Below, in pieces: positions 1 to 9,560 of a stretch of DNA of 64,000 nucleotides. The translations under genes were made by a program, and so were the position numbers. How positions within the stretch are numbered: position 1 is the first letter of the stretch; every line of letters starts with the position of its first letter. The DNA lies in NCBI GenBank assembly GCA_963210315.1, contig OY723268.1, positions 1,674,001 through 1,738,000 of the forward strand, read 5' to 3'. The notes beneath the pieces were generated by a model, which was not told the DNA's origin, searched no databases, and saw only the letters and a list, made by a program, of their open reading frames with translations. Source of the DNA: Rhynchopus euleeides. Lineage: Eukaryota > Euglenozoa > Diplonemea > Diplonemida > Diplonemidae.

Positions 1-22
1 CCTCCCCCCTGCCTGCAAAACG

Positions 23-3000
23 ATGGAGTTTTTCGGGCCGACCGACCGGTATGTGCCTGATGTGGAGCTGGCCCGCCCCAACCCGGATGCAGACTGGTCG
101 ACGAAGGATGTGACCTTCCAGCTTGTCGACATCAAGCAGTTCCGCACCACGCCTATCCAGGGCATGCCGGGGCCGCAGAATCTGCGCGAGGTGACGGCGA
201 TCCGGATGTTCGGCTGCACGGCTGCAGGGCAGACCGTGGTGTGCATAGTGCACGGGTTTGAGCCTTACTTCTGGATCCAGGCACCCCCAGGGTGGTCCGC
301 CAGCCACGCGGAGCCATTCAGGAAGGCGCTGAACGCACGTGCCGAGATTGCCTGCCAGGCGTCCGACCCCGTCACCGCCATCCACACCGAGCAGCGCATG
401 AGCCTGATGAACTACCAGCAGGACATGATGCCCTTCATCCGCATCACGACGCAGCAGCCGGGCTTCGTCCCCCGCGTCCGCTCCATCCTCGAGGGGAAGG
501 GCCAGCACGGGGGGGGTGGCCTGGAGTTCCCCCTCCTCTGGACAGGCGCCTACCAGTTCATGACGTACGAAAGCAACGTGCTGTTTGAGCTGCGCTTTAT
601 GGTGGACATGCGCATCGGGGGTGCCAACTGGGTGACCTGCCCTGCGGGGTCCTACGGGCCTCCCATGCATCGCACGTCCACATCGCAGATCGAGCTGGTG
701 ATCCCGTTCGACCGCCTGATTGCGCATGAGGCTAAGGGGGTGTATATGCAGATGGCACCGCTGCGTATCATGTCCTTCGATATTGAGTGCCAGGGGCGTC
801 CGGGGAAGTTTCCGGAGGCGGAGCACGACCCCGTCATCCAGATCGCGTGTTCTGCACGGACGCTCGGTGTCAAGGCGCCCCTCTCCGACGTCGTGTTCTG
901 CCTGCAGAAGACAGCCCCCATCCCCGGTGTGAAGCTGCTCTGCTTCGAGAATGAGCGTGACCTCCTGCTGGCCTTCGCAGACTACCACAGGAGGCTTGAC
1001 GTCGATATCATCACAGGTGTGCTGAGTGTGGGTGGGAGTGGGAGTGGGGAGGTTGCCAATCTTTGTGTGTGTGTTGGCCTATGTGTGTTTCGCACCCCTT
1101 GTCCCGGCCCACCCTGGTCCAAACAACAACACAGGGTATAACATTGTGAACTTCGACTTCCCATACCTGCTGGATAGGGCGCGCACCCTCAACGTCGTGA
1201 AGTTCCCCTACCTCTCGCGCATCAACCAGCTGCAGACCACGATGCGGCACAAGGTGTTTCAGAACAAGGCGCATGGCAAGCGTGAGTTCCAGGAGTTTGA
1301 GCTCCCGGGGCACATCCTGGTCGACGTGTTGGTTTGCGTGCAGCGGGAGCACAAGCTGCGCAGCTACACCCTGAACAACGTGGCACACCACTTCCTGGGG
1401 GAGCAGAAGGAGGACGTGCACCACTCCATTATCTCGAAGCTGCAGAACGGCGACGAGGAGACGCGCAACCGCCTCGCAAGGTACTGCCACAAGGACGCGC
1501 TGCTGCCGCTGCGCCTGATGGACAAGCTCATGCTCGCCATCAACCTTATCGAGATGGCACGCGTCACGGGGGTGCCCGCTAGCTGGCTGATCGACAAGGG
1601 CCAGCAGATCAAGGTCTACTCCCAGATCCTGCGCCGCACCCTCGAGGAGCAGATGTTGTTCCCCACCTACGAGTCGGGCGGCCCGACGGAGGAGAACAGC
1701 TACCAGGGTGCCACCGTCATTGAGCCCATCCGCGGGTTCTACGATCACCCCATTGCGACACTCGATTTCGCGTCACTGTATCCCTCCATCATGATGGCGA
1801 ACAACCTGTGCTATTCCACGCTGCTCCGCTGCCAGGCAGACGCAGAGAAGGTGGGCCTCAAGGAGGGCGAGGACTACGCGCGCACCCCATCGGGGGACCT
1901 GTTTGTGAAGCAGACGAAGAAGCACGGCCTGCTCCCCCGCATCCTCCAGGACCTCCTCGGGGAGCGGAAGAAGGCGAAGAAGGCGATGGCCGCCACTACA
2001 GACCCCATGGAGCAGGCGGTGTACAACGGGAGGCAGCTCGCGCTGAAGATCAGCGCCAACTCTGTGTACGGTTTCACCGGGGCTACCGTTGGGAAGCTCC
2101 CGTGCCTGGCGATCAGCAAGGCCGTGACTTCCTACGGGCGTGAGATGATTGACATGACGAAGAATGCGGTGGAGCAGCATTACACCGTTGCGAAGGGGTT
2201 CGAATACAACGCAAAGGTGATCTACGGTGACACCGACTCCGTCATGGTCGACTTCGGGAAGGGCATCAGCCTGGCCCGCTCCATGGAGCTGGGGCAGGAG
2301 GCGGCAGGGCGGGTGACGAAGCTGTTCCCCCCGCCTGTGAAGCTCGAGTTTGAGAAGTGCTACCTGCCCTACCTGCTGATGAACAAGAAGAGGTACGCCG
2401 GGCTGCTCTGGACAAACCCCGACCACCACGACAAGATCGACGCCAAGGGGATCGAATCCGTGCGCCGCGACAACTGCCCGCTCGTGGCCAACCTGATGCA
2501 GAAGCTTCTGAAGACAATCCTCCTCGAGCGCTCCGTCGAGAAGGCTGTGCAGTACGCCAAGCAGGTCATCTCCGACCTCCTGATGAACCGTCTCGACATC
2601 TCGCATCTGGTGATCAGCAAAACCCTCACCATGGACAAAGAGGAGTATGCCGGCAGGCAGGCACACGCAGAGCTTGTCGAGCGGATGAGGAAGCGCGACC
2701 CTGGCTCCGCCCCCTCCGTGGGGGACCGTGTGCCCTACGTGCTGATCAAGGGCCTGAAGGACGCAAAGGCCTTCGAGAAGAGTGAGGACCCGCTCTATGT
2801 GCTGGAGAAGAACCTCCCGATCGACGCGCAGCACTATCTGACGCATCAGCTGAAGCTGCCGCTGTGCAGGCTGTTTGAGGGGATCATCCCGAACCCGGAG
2901 AGCACGCTGCTGTCGGGGGCGCACACCAGGAAGGTGTCGAACCCCACGCCGCGCGACACCGGGATGATGAAGTTCGCGCGTGTCGTCCTGTCCTGCGTGG

Positions 3001-3281
3001 GGTGCAAGGCGAAGCTGACGGAGAGCACGAAGGGGCCCCTCTGCAAGTCGTGCGAGCCGCACGAAGCTGACATCTACGCGCGTGAGGTCGCGAAGCGGAA
3101 CCAGTTCAGCACACTCTTCTCCCGGGTGTGGACGCAGTGCCAGCGGTGCCAGGGGTCGCTCCACGAGGAGGTGCTCTGCACCAACAGGGACTGCTCTGTC
3201 TTCTACATGCGGAAGAAGGTTCAGATCGACCTCGAGCAGTCTCAGAAGGTGGTCGATCGGTTCGGGCACCTCGACTGGTAG
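23..3281 (+). CDS. POLD1: DNA polymerase delta catalytic subunit (family B), two exons
   Basis: Catalytic subunit of the lagging-strand replicative polymerase, with 3'-5' proofreading; nuclear. The coding sequence is join(23..1016,1135..3281), 1046 residues, close to the roughly 1100 of animal and yeast homologues. Exonuclease boxes are visible: Exo I with D253-I-E255, Exo II Y-N-I-V-N-F-D-F at about 333-340 (split from its preceding Gly codon by the intron), and Exo III Y448-C-H-K-D452. Polymerase boxes follow: D542-F-A-S-L-Y-P-S, K-x-x-x-N-S-x-Y-G from about 636, and Y695-G-D-T-D-S, then K-K-R-Y. The C-terminus has both cysteine clusters, CysA from about C952 and CysB (C1000, C1003 and two more), which in the family bind zinc and an Fe-S cluster that contacts the B subunit. 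The KKRY box and CysB separate it from epsilon, and the short N-terminus from zeta. The ATG at 23 is the first in frame, but the window starts just upstream, so a longer N-terminus is possible. Confidence 0.96.
1017..1134 (+). other. Intron of the POLD1-like gene (118 nt)
   Basis: It starts GTGTGCTG and ends ACACAG. Removing it joins codon 331 (Thr) to a split Gly codon and restores the Exo II box I-T-G-Y-N-I-V-N-F-D. The reading frame runs into a stop inside the interval if it is retained. Phase 1. The GTGTG donor differs from the GTATG donors of the giant gene downstream. Confidence 0.93.
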
Positions 3282-4023
3282 AAGGGATCGTAGAGAGCGA
3301 GAGATAGAAAGGGAGTGTGTGGGGAGACATCGCCCGAGTATACTGGGTGTGCCCTGGTGACAGTGGGTGCGAGTTACACTGGGTGCAACTGACACTGAAC
3401 GACAAGGTGAATGTGGGAGGTTAACATCCGAGTTTACTCGATGCACCCTTGTCCGAAGCAGAAGAGAAGGCCACCGTGGGTGTGTCAGAGGGATCCAAAA
3501 AAAGGATTCACGTGAGTGAGTGTTGTGTTGTGAGATTCCCCCCATATATTCCTCATCCCCATCCCCCCGACCCCCTATTTTGCAAACTATGCTATGTAGA
3601 TTAGTAGCACCCGTAGGAGGGTCTTTTTGGAGGCCCTATTCCCCCCCTCGCCCCTCCCCACCACCCCCGCTCGATGAGCAGTGCGTTGCGTGTGCTGCGC
3701 GGTGCATATTCGCCGCAAAAAAATACAAAAGCAAACGCCAAAAGAACCGTGCAAGGCAAAATCGATGCGTGTGTTGTGAGCACATTGCATGTATCCCACC
3801 CCCACGCCCTGCCTCCGTATTCTGGCATCAACGTTTAGTTCCCGGAGTTCTCTAGGCCTGGGGTCAGGTGGTGTTGCCCTGGATGCCAGGATTGGTTGCT
3901 GATTCCTTTTTGCGTTAGCCAGGCTTCTGGTTTCGTGGCGCGTACCAAAAGAATACTGTGTTGGCATCACACGTGTTTGCTGATGTGCAGCACAGGCCCA
4001 CAAACCAGCGCACAAAGAATACA
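3282..4023. other. Intergenic region, nothing gene-like
   Basis: Downstream flank of the polymerase gene. It contains loose repeats of the motif ACTGGGTG around 3340-3390 and a pyrimidine-rich stretch around 3640-3670. The open frames here are short, low in complexity and unlike the GC-biased codon use of the real genes. No tRNA, hairpin RNA or conserved protein was recognised. Confidence 0.6.
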
Positions 4024-4073
4024 TACCGTAAACGGAAATATTGTGGACCGTAATAAAGGTGAACCGTACTATA

Positions 4074-4140
4074 GGTGGACCGTAAAAAAGATGGAACAAG
4101 TGGGATTTTTCCGGAACTTGGAACATTTTTACGGTCCACC
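4074..4140. repeat. Left subterminal hairpin of the 810-bp element
   Basis: The arms are GGTGGACCGTAAAAA (from 4074) and TTTTTACGGTCCACC (to 4140), enclosing a second near-palindromic pair GATGGAAC/GGAACTTGGAAC. It is closely related to the hairpin at 4752-4819. Confidence 0.8.
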
Positions 4141-4183
4141 TATTTTACGGTTGGGATCGTGGACTTGGCGGTTTTTTTTACGA

Positions 4184-4212
4184 GTTCCTTCGCGACGAAG
4201 TCGCGAAGGAAC
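4184..4212. repeat. Perfect 13-bp stem with GAA loop
   Basis: Arms GTTCCTTCGCGAC (4184-4196) and GTCGCGAAGGAAC (4200-4212) are exact complements around a 3-nt loop. Just downstream, GGAAATCGTAC (4216-4226) is repeated inverted at 4336-4346, so 4184-4346 looks like a nested palindromic core within the element. There is no U-run after the stem and no nearby gene to terminate. Confidence 0.8.
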
Positions 4213-4751
4213 CAAGGAAATCGTACGACTGAAGCTGCAGGATTAACACCACAGGGCCTCAGCACAGAGTGTGCGCTCACCATCGTCCGGGAACTGTTCT
4301 CCCACAGTTACTGCAGGGTGTACTACACTAAAGGAGTACGATTTCCCTGAATTTTCCGGGCACTGATTCACGAATTTACATCTGGAGGGAGCCCGGTGGT
4401 CTCAGCTTCTGTCTGCGCGCCCTGCCGTACTGTGGCTGCTTTTGTGGGCTCGTGCAGCAGGTTCTACTTTTACTTCTACCGGAATGCTCCTTGCATGGTA
4501 CTACACTTCTCGAGGTGTGGTGGTGGGTGAGTCTCGAGGTGAGTGGTGGTGATCGTGCCTTTTCCACACGCAGGGAGGACTTGCTTCTCTTGCTGGTGTT
4601 GGTTGCGGTGGTGGAGGGAGGGTCCAAAGCTGGGAGGTCGGGAGGCCTACGTGTGGGTGTCTGCGGCGTGGAGGCCGCAGTCCGCGCCCCGCAACCCACC
4701 AGCCCGCGGGCGAAAAACGCATTGTCTTTTCCATATTCAGTCCCAATAAAT

Positions 4752-4819
4752 GGTGGACCGTAAAAAAGATGGAACGTTTGGCCTTTTTTTGGGAACTTGG
4801 AACATTTTTACGGTCCACC
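4752..4819. repeat. Right subterminal hairpin of the 810-bp element
   Basis: It has the same arms as the left hairpin, GGTGGACCGTAAAAA from 4752 and TTTTTACGGTCCACC to 4819, with a diverged centre. It lies just inside the right terminal repeat. Confidence 0.8.
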
Positions 4820-4837
4820 CTTTTTCCGTTTACGGTA

Positions 4838-5696
4838 GATGAGTAGACTTTCATGCCTGGTTAGTTGGGCAGACGAACTTCGACAAATTAGCGAAGGGGA
4901 CCAAAGGCCCTTCAGCCTTTACCTTCTGGCCTGTTGAAAAAATACCATAGCGAGCACCCCCGGGTTGTGCAACAAAACACAAGACGCACACCACCGGCTC
5001 CCTTTATCGGGTTGGCTTGACCCGGATGTATTAGAGGGATATGTGGTTGGGTGTCAGCCGTATACCCAAAGCGGCAATCGCAACACGGGATGGGTGTGTT
5101 GGAGAAATGGCCCAACGAGCAAGACACCACGGAAAGAGCTCCATCCGTGAGCACAACGCCTTCCAGTGACAATGCACACGCCCCTGTTTGACCTTTCCGG
5201 ACCTCGGGCTGGCGGTCATCAGGGCCGAAAACGAATATCTGTGGGTGTGGAGCTCTGGGACTGCATGGGATGTGAAATATCAAGAGCGGTTCCCGACTAC
5301 CGATGCGACCCGTCGGAAACAGGCTTTTTCTGCACTCTGGAGATGGGAGATCGGGAACAGGGGGCGGAGAGGAGAGGCGGGGTGTCGGGGCGTTGGCCCC
5401 GAGACCGGAAGAGACAAGACCCAAGCCTTGCCCACACACACACACCCCTCCCCCTCCCCCAAAGCAACAGGCTCGCCCGACCCAACCCCGCCCAGACCCC
5501 CAGACCCCCACCCCCCCCCCCCCCCACCCTCGAATAAACCTGGCTACAATGATGACACCAGTTACGCACACTTCCACAGATGAGTGCCTTGACGTTTGAT
5601 GATGAAAACCAAAGAACGTTTTTGCATACCATCACAGCCTAATTGCCCACACAGTACAACAACACAACACAGGCCGGAAAAAACACTGGATTTCAG
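4838..5696. other. Intergenic region with CA and C-rich runs
   Basis: It contains a CA run near 5430-5450 and a long C-run near 5507-5525. Both strands have overlapping open frames of about 120-220 codons, but they are rich in Pro, Arg and Gly from the low-complexity sequence and match nothing I recognise. No RNA gene was found. Confidence 0.55.
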
Positions 5697-5772
5697 ACAC
5701 AACCTGCATAACGAGTGAAGGGTGATCATTCTTGTGATCCCTTCAAATTCGATTTCACTACCCCCACCCTCG
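5697..5772 (+). repeat. Dispersed repeat copy 1, upstream of the FHA gene
   Basis: About 75 bp beginning ACAACCTGCATAACGAGTG and ending in a C-rich stretch. It aligns along its length with 8434-8517, at roughly three quarters identity by eye. The middle folds as a hairpin, GAAGGG and GATCA pairing with TGATC and CCTTC. It lies about 90 bp upstream of the ATG at 5861, so a role in the 5' flank or UTR is possible. Confidence 0.65.
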
Positions 5773-5860
5773 AACCCGCCCGACATCACCAACACACCAA
5801 CGTCGCACAGCCCTACACCCACCCTCTGCAGATACACCGCACGCGCAACCCCCCTGCGCC

Positions 5861-7048
5861 ATGAGCCACAGGCTCAAGCTCAAAAACAAGGCACCTCTGG
5901 TGCAGCGTGAATACTGCACGAAGTGCGGGCAGTATGGGCATATCCACCAGAACTGCGGGATGGGCATCACCTGCTACAAGTGTGGCAAAGTGGGGCACCA
6001 CGGGCGCGACTGCACGGAGGACATAGTGCATGCGAGTGTGGCGGTGCAGAGCGCTGTGGAGCACGGGAAGATGCAGGAGGACCAGTACGGGGAGAAGAAG
6101 GAGACATCACACATCACCGATTGGAAGGAGAGGGCCAAGGCTGACCGCGAGATCGACGAGCAGAACAGGTCTCGCGTCCTCACTGAGGCGGACTACCTGC
6201 AGCGGGAGAGCAAGACCTACGACCTCCTCCCGCAGGACGACGTGACGCTGCACCGCGCAAAAAAGGATGCGAAGCGCCGCAAGCGCGAGCGGAAGGAGGC
6301 AGAGCGCCAACGCGACCTGGAAGCTCTGGAGGAGCTGCGCGAGAAGAAGCGCCGCCTCGACGAAGAGGACCGCCGCCTGGCGGAGGCCCCGCCGCCGGAG
6401 CGCCGCCGCCGCCGCCGCCGCCGGGAAGGCTCTACCCCACCCCACTCCCGCAACACTCCTGCTGCGGAGGACGCTGCGGCGGAGCCGCAGCCGGAGGCGC
6501 CCGCGGCGCCTGCGGCGCCTGCACCCCGCCCCAGCGACGCGCCGTTGGGGCGCGAGCAGCAGCTGCTGGCGGAGAAGCAGCGGCGTGCCGAGGAGGCGCG
6601 GATGCAGAAGGAGGCTCAGCAGGGGGAGGAGGAGGCAAAGTTGGACCGCATCGTGCAGCGCAAGATGCGAAAGCAGGCGGATCACTTCGCGCCGCCCGCC
6701 TGGGTGTCGCGCAGGCGGGACAGGCACCTCATCCTCGCGGTGGAGAAGGATGGGTCGACTGTGGAGAGCCTCGACGTGAGCACCCATCCGTACTACCTCC
6801 TCGGGAAGAGCGAGGCTGTGGTGGACTTCCCGCAGTCCCACCCGTCGGTCTCGCGGGTGCATGTTGCGATCCTGCACAACGGCGCGGAGGGTGTGACCTA
6901 TGTGCAGGACCTCGGGTCGCAGTGGGGCACAAAGCTGGATGGGAAAAAGATTCCCCCAAAAACCCCCGTGCGGCTGGGGCTGAACAGCAAGGTGCACCTC
7001 GGCGCGTCGACGCGGTGCATTGTCCTGAAGGAGAAGGCGGAATGGTAG
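5861..7048 (+). CDS. FHA-domain protein with two CCHC zinc knuckles (NIPP1/PPP1R8-like FHA)
   Basis: Intronless, 395 residues. Two retroviral-type zinc knuckles (C-x2-C-x4-H-x4-C) lie at C19-C32 and C38-C51, typical of single-stranded RNA or DNA binding. Residues about 85-180 are charged and end in a basic coiled-coil stretch with a run of arginines. An Ala/Pro-rich linker follows, then another charged helix (about 230-275). The C-terminal FHA domain (about 290-390) has the Gly-Lys turn, S-x-S-R-V-H, and G-S-Q-W-G-T; FHA domains bind phosphothreonine. Its last strand reads L-G-A-S-T-R-x-x-x-L-K-E-K, very close to the F-G-A-S-T-R signature of NIPP1, a nuclear PP1 and spliceosome-associated regulator. 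A role in pre-mRNA processing is therefore likely but inferred. Known NIPP1 proteins lack zinc knuckles, and no clear PP1-docking motif was found. Confidence 0.85.
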   Translation: MSHRLKLKNKAPLVQREYCTKCGQYGHIHQNCGMGITCYKCGKVGHHGRDCTEDIVHASVAVQSAVEHGKMQEDQYGEKKETSHITDWKERAKADREIDEQNRSRVLTEADYLQRESKTYDLLPQDDVTLHRAKKDAKRRKRERKEAERQRDLEALEELREKKRRLDEEDRRLAEAPPPERRRRRRRREGSTPPHSRNTPAAEDAAAEPQPEAPAAPAAPAPRPSDAPLGREQQLLAEKQRRAEEARMQKEAQQGEEEAKLDRIVQRKMRKQADHFAPPAWVSRRRDRHLILAVEKDGSTVESLDVSTHPYYLLGKSEAVVDFPQSHPSVSRVHVAILHNGAEGVTYVQDLGSQWGTKLDGKKIPPKTPVRLGLNSKVHLGASTRCIVLKEKAEW

Positions 7049-7545
7049 TCTGGGTGGGGGGAAGGAGGGTGGATGCGTGCAATGCAAGCAAGTGACAGAT
7101 TCCTGAAGTGTGTCAGCAGTATTTTTTTGGCGAGAATGGGGCGGCCGCACTCAACAAGGCAGAAGTTTGGCGGTGTGTGCTGCGCGAAATGAAAGGTACT
7201 CCCCGCGGTGTTGGTGGGGACACCACCAAGACAAGAGTCTTGAAGGATCGATACCCGGCAGGTGGTGTGGGGCGGGGGTGGGTGTGTGTGGGTGGCCCCC
7301 ACCCCCACCCCCACCTGTCTGGCCTCCTGCTGCAACCTAGCCCAGTGGGTGGATCTCTTTGCGGGGCTCTAGGCCCGGCGGATTCCGAGCGACAGCTGCG
7401 TTGTGTCTCCCCCCTGGCAGCTCTGCATCCACTGCCACAGCAACGTGCCCCACCGCCACCACAGCCCCTCGTCTCGCCGCCACCCCACCCGCAAACACAA
7501 CCAGACCTACACAAAAAGCAAGCAGGGATCCCCTTTGCTGCGACC
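7049..7545. other. Intergenic region between the FHA and CHMP2 genes
   Basis: 497 bp. At about 7258-7318 a G-rich tract is followed directly by a complementary C-rich tract (GGGGGTGGG against CCCACCCCC), so a hairpin or a G-quadruplex-prone segment is possible. The last 80 bp before the next ATG are CA-rich, resembling the leader of the FHA gene. No RNA gene was seen. Confidence 0.5.
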
Positions 7546-8157
7546 ATGAGCAGCATATTCGGGAAGAAGAAGACGGTGGAGGAGGAGTGCAAGCAGGCGA
7601 AGCGGGATATCAACGGCAGCACCCGGGAGATGGACCGGGAGCTGCGGAAGCTGGACCGGCAGGAGCAGGAGATGCTGGCGGAGGTGAAGAAGGCGGTGCA
7701 GCGGAACGACGAGGCGACGGCGCGCACGCTGGCGAAGAGCATCAACCAGCTGCGGGAGCAGCGGAAGCGGATGATGGGGAACAAGGCGCATATGACGGGG
7801 ATGGCACACCGCACGACGCAGATCAGCGCGCAGCACAAGCAGATGGAGACCATGGGGAAGAGCGCCGCAATCATGGGGAAGATGAACGCCCAGGTCGACC
7901 CTGCCGCGATGCAGAAGATCATGCAGGAGTTCCAGATGCAGAACGCCAAGCTCGACATGACTTCAGACCTGATGGACGAGGGGTTTGACTGCCTCGACGA
8001 TGACGACATGGATGACGAAACCGCCGCGGTGATGGACCAAGTCCTGGACGAGGTCTGCTTCGAGATGAAGAGCGGGCCCACCGCAACCTCTGCACTCCCC
8101 ACCGCCTCCGCGTCGCGCGCAGGGTCCTCAAGAGTGGCGGATAGGAATATGGCATAA
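7546..8157 (+). CDS. CHMP2: ESCRT-III subunit, CHMP2/Vps2 family (closest to CHMP2B)
   Basis: 203 residues, slightly shorter than the 213-222 of animal CHMP2 proteins. ESCRT-III subunits polymerise on membranes for multivesicular-body sorting, abscission and membrane repair; CHMP2 caps the polymer and recruits the AAA ATPase Vps4. The N-terminus M-S-S-I-F-G-K-K-K-T-V-E-E matches the family start, followed by the basic helical hairpin with heptad pattern (about 10-110), then M-x-x-F-Q-M-Q-N-A-K-L-D-M-T and the acidic stretch before V-M-D-Q-V-L-D-E-V (about 170-178), the best family signature. The linker resembles the L-P-S-A-S-T-S segment of CHMP2B. The ATG at 7546 gives exactly this N-terminus, although the frame is open upstream. 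The usual terminal MIT-interacting motif (D/E-x-x-x-R-L-x-x-L-R) is not present in the last residues; a missed 3' exon is possible. Confidence 0.9.
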   Translation: MSSIFGKKKTVEEECKQAKRDINGSTREMDRELRKLDRQEQEMLAEVKKAVQRNDEATARTLAKSINQLREQRKRMMGNKAHMTGMAHRTTQISAQHKQMETMGKSAAIMGKMNAQVDPAAMQKIMQEFQMQNAKLDMTSDLMDEGFDCLDDDDMDDETAAVMDQVLDEVCFEMKSGPTATSALPTASASRAGSSRVADRNMA

Positions 8158-8433
8158 GCTGGGCCTGGGTGGGGCGGAGCAGTCGGAGCGTGAGCTTGCC
8201 CTGTCGTGTGTCAAAGGCTGGAAGCCAAAAGCCGTGTGAGCCGGCCTGATGATGAAAGCACAGCACAGCCAGTGTTGTCCTGGAGGGACAGTGTTGTCCT
8301 GGAGGGAGCGGGGCCTTCCCTGTACCGCAGCACACAGGCAAAGGCTGCAATGCAGAGAATTCGCTATTCTATCCTGGCAGAAATTCATGTCTCTGCCCTC
8401 GCCCCCCCGGTGTAGCATAGCCACTGGATGCAG

Positions 8434-8517
8434 GCACAGCCTGCACAGCGAGTGGAGGGGTATTATCCTTGTGAGTCCTTCGACTTCTGTTTCAATACCC
8501 ACCCCGCACCCCCCTCG
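8434..8517 (+). repeat. Dispersed repeat copy 2, downstream of the CHMP2 gene
   Basis: Begins ACAGCCTGCACAGCGAGTGG and shares CTTGTGA, CCTTC and the terminal C-rich stretch with the copy at 5697-5772, in the same orientation. It is not in a recognisable gene. The complementary strand of both copies is open and encodes a similar peptide (T-R-x-I-x-L-H-S-L-C-R-L-C-L), which I take as a by-product of the shared DNA sequence. Confidence 0.65.
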
Positions 8518-8722
8518 TAGCTTGAAACGTGAAGGGGTGGCGGTTGTGCGCCATACTTTTATGTTCGGTTTTTATGACCCCGCCACCGCCACCACCACCC
8601 CCTCTCTCTTCCCGCCCTCGTTATCTAGCCAGCGTGGGAGGTTGTTTGTTATGGGTGTTCTGTCTGGCCTTTGCCTGTCCCCCTCCCTGTCAGAGAGTTG
8701 TGGCCGGATCTGGGTGATTTTG

Positions 8723-9560
8723 GTGGAAGCGATCAATGCAAAAATCATCTGAAAGGAAGACTCGAGAGACTGCTGCTGTATTTTGTGGCGTGCATGCAAA
8801 TGGCATGCAAAAGCAAAGCTGGTGGTGATGGCAGCATGTTTTTGTGTGTGTGTGTGTGAGCTCAGCGAAAATCAGCCCGGAGAACTGCCTTGTTTTGGGT
8901 CTGCTGGTGTTTGTCCCAATTCCGGATTCGGCGCACAAACAACAGCTTTATCTTTGTTCCGTGCCAACCAAAAAAGTGAACGCCCTGCAATTGCGAGGAG
9001 GATGAATGTTCCCATTTTTTGAGGACATTCATGAGGCGTAAACGTGCAGGAGTGCCTCGACGGCCCTGCCTTTTTTTCTGTGTGTCTATAGCGATCTCGT
9101 GTTCACGTGCACCGCCACTTCTCCACTGTCTAGGTGGTGGAAGCGACACCGCATCATTGAGCAAGAAGGAACCATGGTCGTTCCGCTTTTTCACACACTC
9201 GTGTGAGCAGAAAGTCACTCACCACAGCAATCATACAAACGCGCTCCTACTCGCTAATACCACCCTTCATCAGGCTGTGGTCGGGCGTGATTTTCATTTT
9301 TAAGCACACTCGTGTGAGCGGAAAGCGCCCCACCACAGCTGCAACCAAACGTGCTCTATACACTAACCCCACCCTTCATCAGGCTCAGGGTGTGATCAGT
9401 TCAGGGTTTTGTGTGTAGAAGCGTCAACGCAACAAACAAAAGGAAATTCATCAGAGCGGTTGTAGCTGTGAAGTGATAGGGCGCTTTCAGGGTTTCTGTG
9501 CAGAAGCGTCGACCCAGGAACAACCAAACAAATCACACAGTCCGAGAGATCGGTTGCGAC
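8723..9560 (+). mobile_element. Decayed terminal repeats of tyrosine-recombinase retroelements
   Basis: Old copies of the ends seen in element E1 at 48 kb, here in the opposite orientation. At 9188-9412 two tandem diverged copies start CACACTCGTGTGAGC and resemble the complement of 48221-48316. At 9413-9475 a stretch starting G-x-AGAAGCGTCAACGC matches the complement of 48157-48220, and a further copy starts near 9499. Two more occurrences of the core GTGGAAGCG lie at 8723 and about 9138; the one at 8723 aligns for about 80 bp with 52944-53030. No coding remains are recognisable, so this is a strongly decayed relic, older than the elements at 48-64 kb. Confidence 0.7.

Larger units (their letters stand above)
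4026..4835. mobile_element. Candidate 810-bp non-autonomous inverted-repeat DNA element (MITE-like)
   Basis: The outer ends are inverted repeats: CCGTAAACGGAAA at 4026 and its complement ending CCGTTTACGG at 4835. The match continues inward as GTGGACCGTAA. Each end is flanked by TA (4024-4025 and 4836-4837), as expected for a TA target-site duplication of the Tc1/mariner type, although CCGTAAACGG alone is partly self-complementary. Inside each end sits a hairpin of about 67 bp sharing the arm GGTGGACCGTAAAAA. No transposase frame is seen between, so it would be non-autonomous. The assignment rests on repeat structure only; other copies in the genome would be needed to prove mobility. Confidence 0.6.

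Noticed and set aside
1773-3545. Minus-strand frame of about 590 codons opposite the polymerase gene
   Set aside because: Shadow of a well-supported gene, low-complexity product.
4221-4350. Possible tRNA-like fold in the 810-bp element
   Set aside because: No intact A and B boxes or acceptor stem; better explained by the nested palindrome.
6107-7150. Minus-strand frame opposite the FHA gene
   Set aside because: Shadow; product dominated by Leu/Arg from the sense coiled-coil and Arg-rich segments.
7108-7545. Upstream in-frame extension of the CHMP2 gene
   Set aside because: The product is Pro/Gly-rich and unlike ESCRT-III, whereas the ATG at 7546 gives the canonical family N-terminus.
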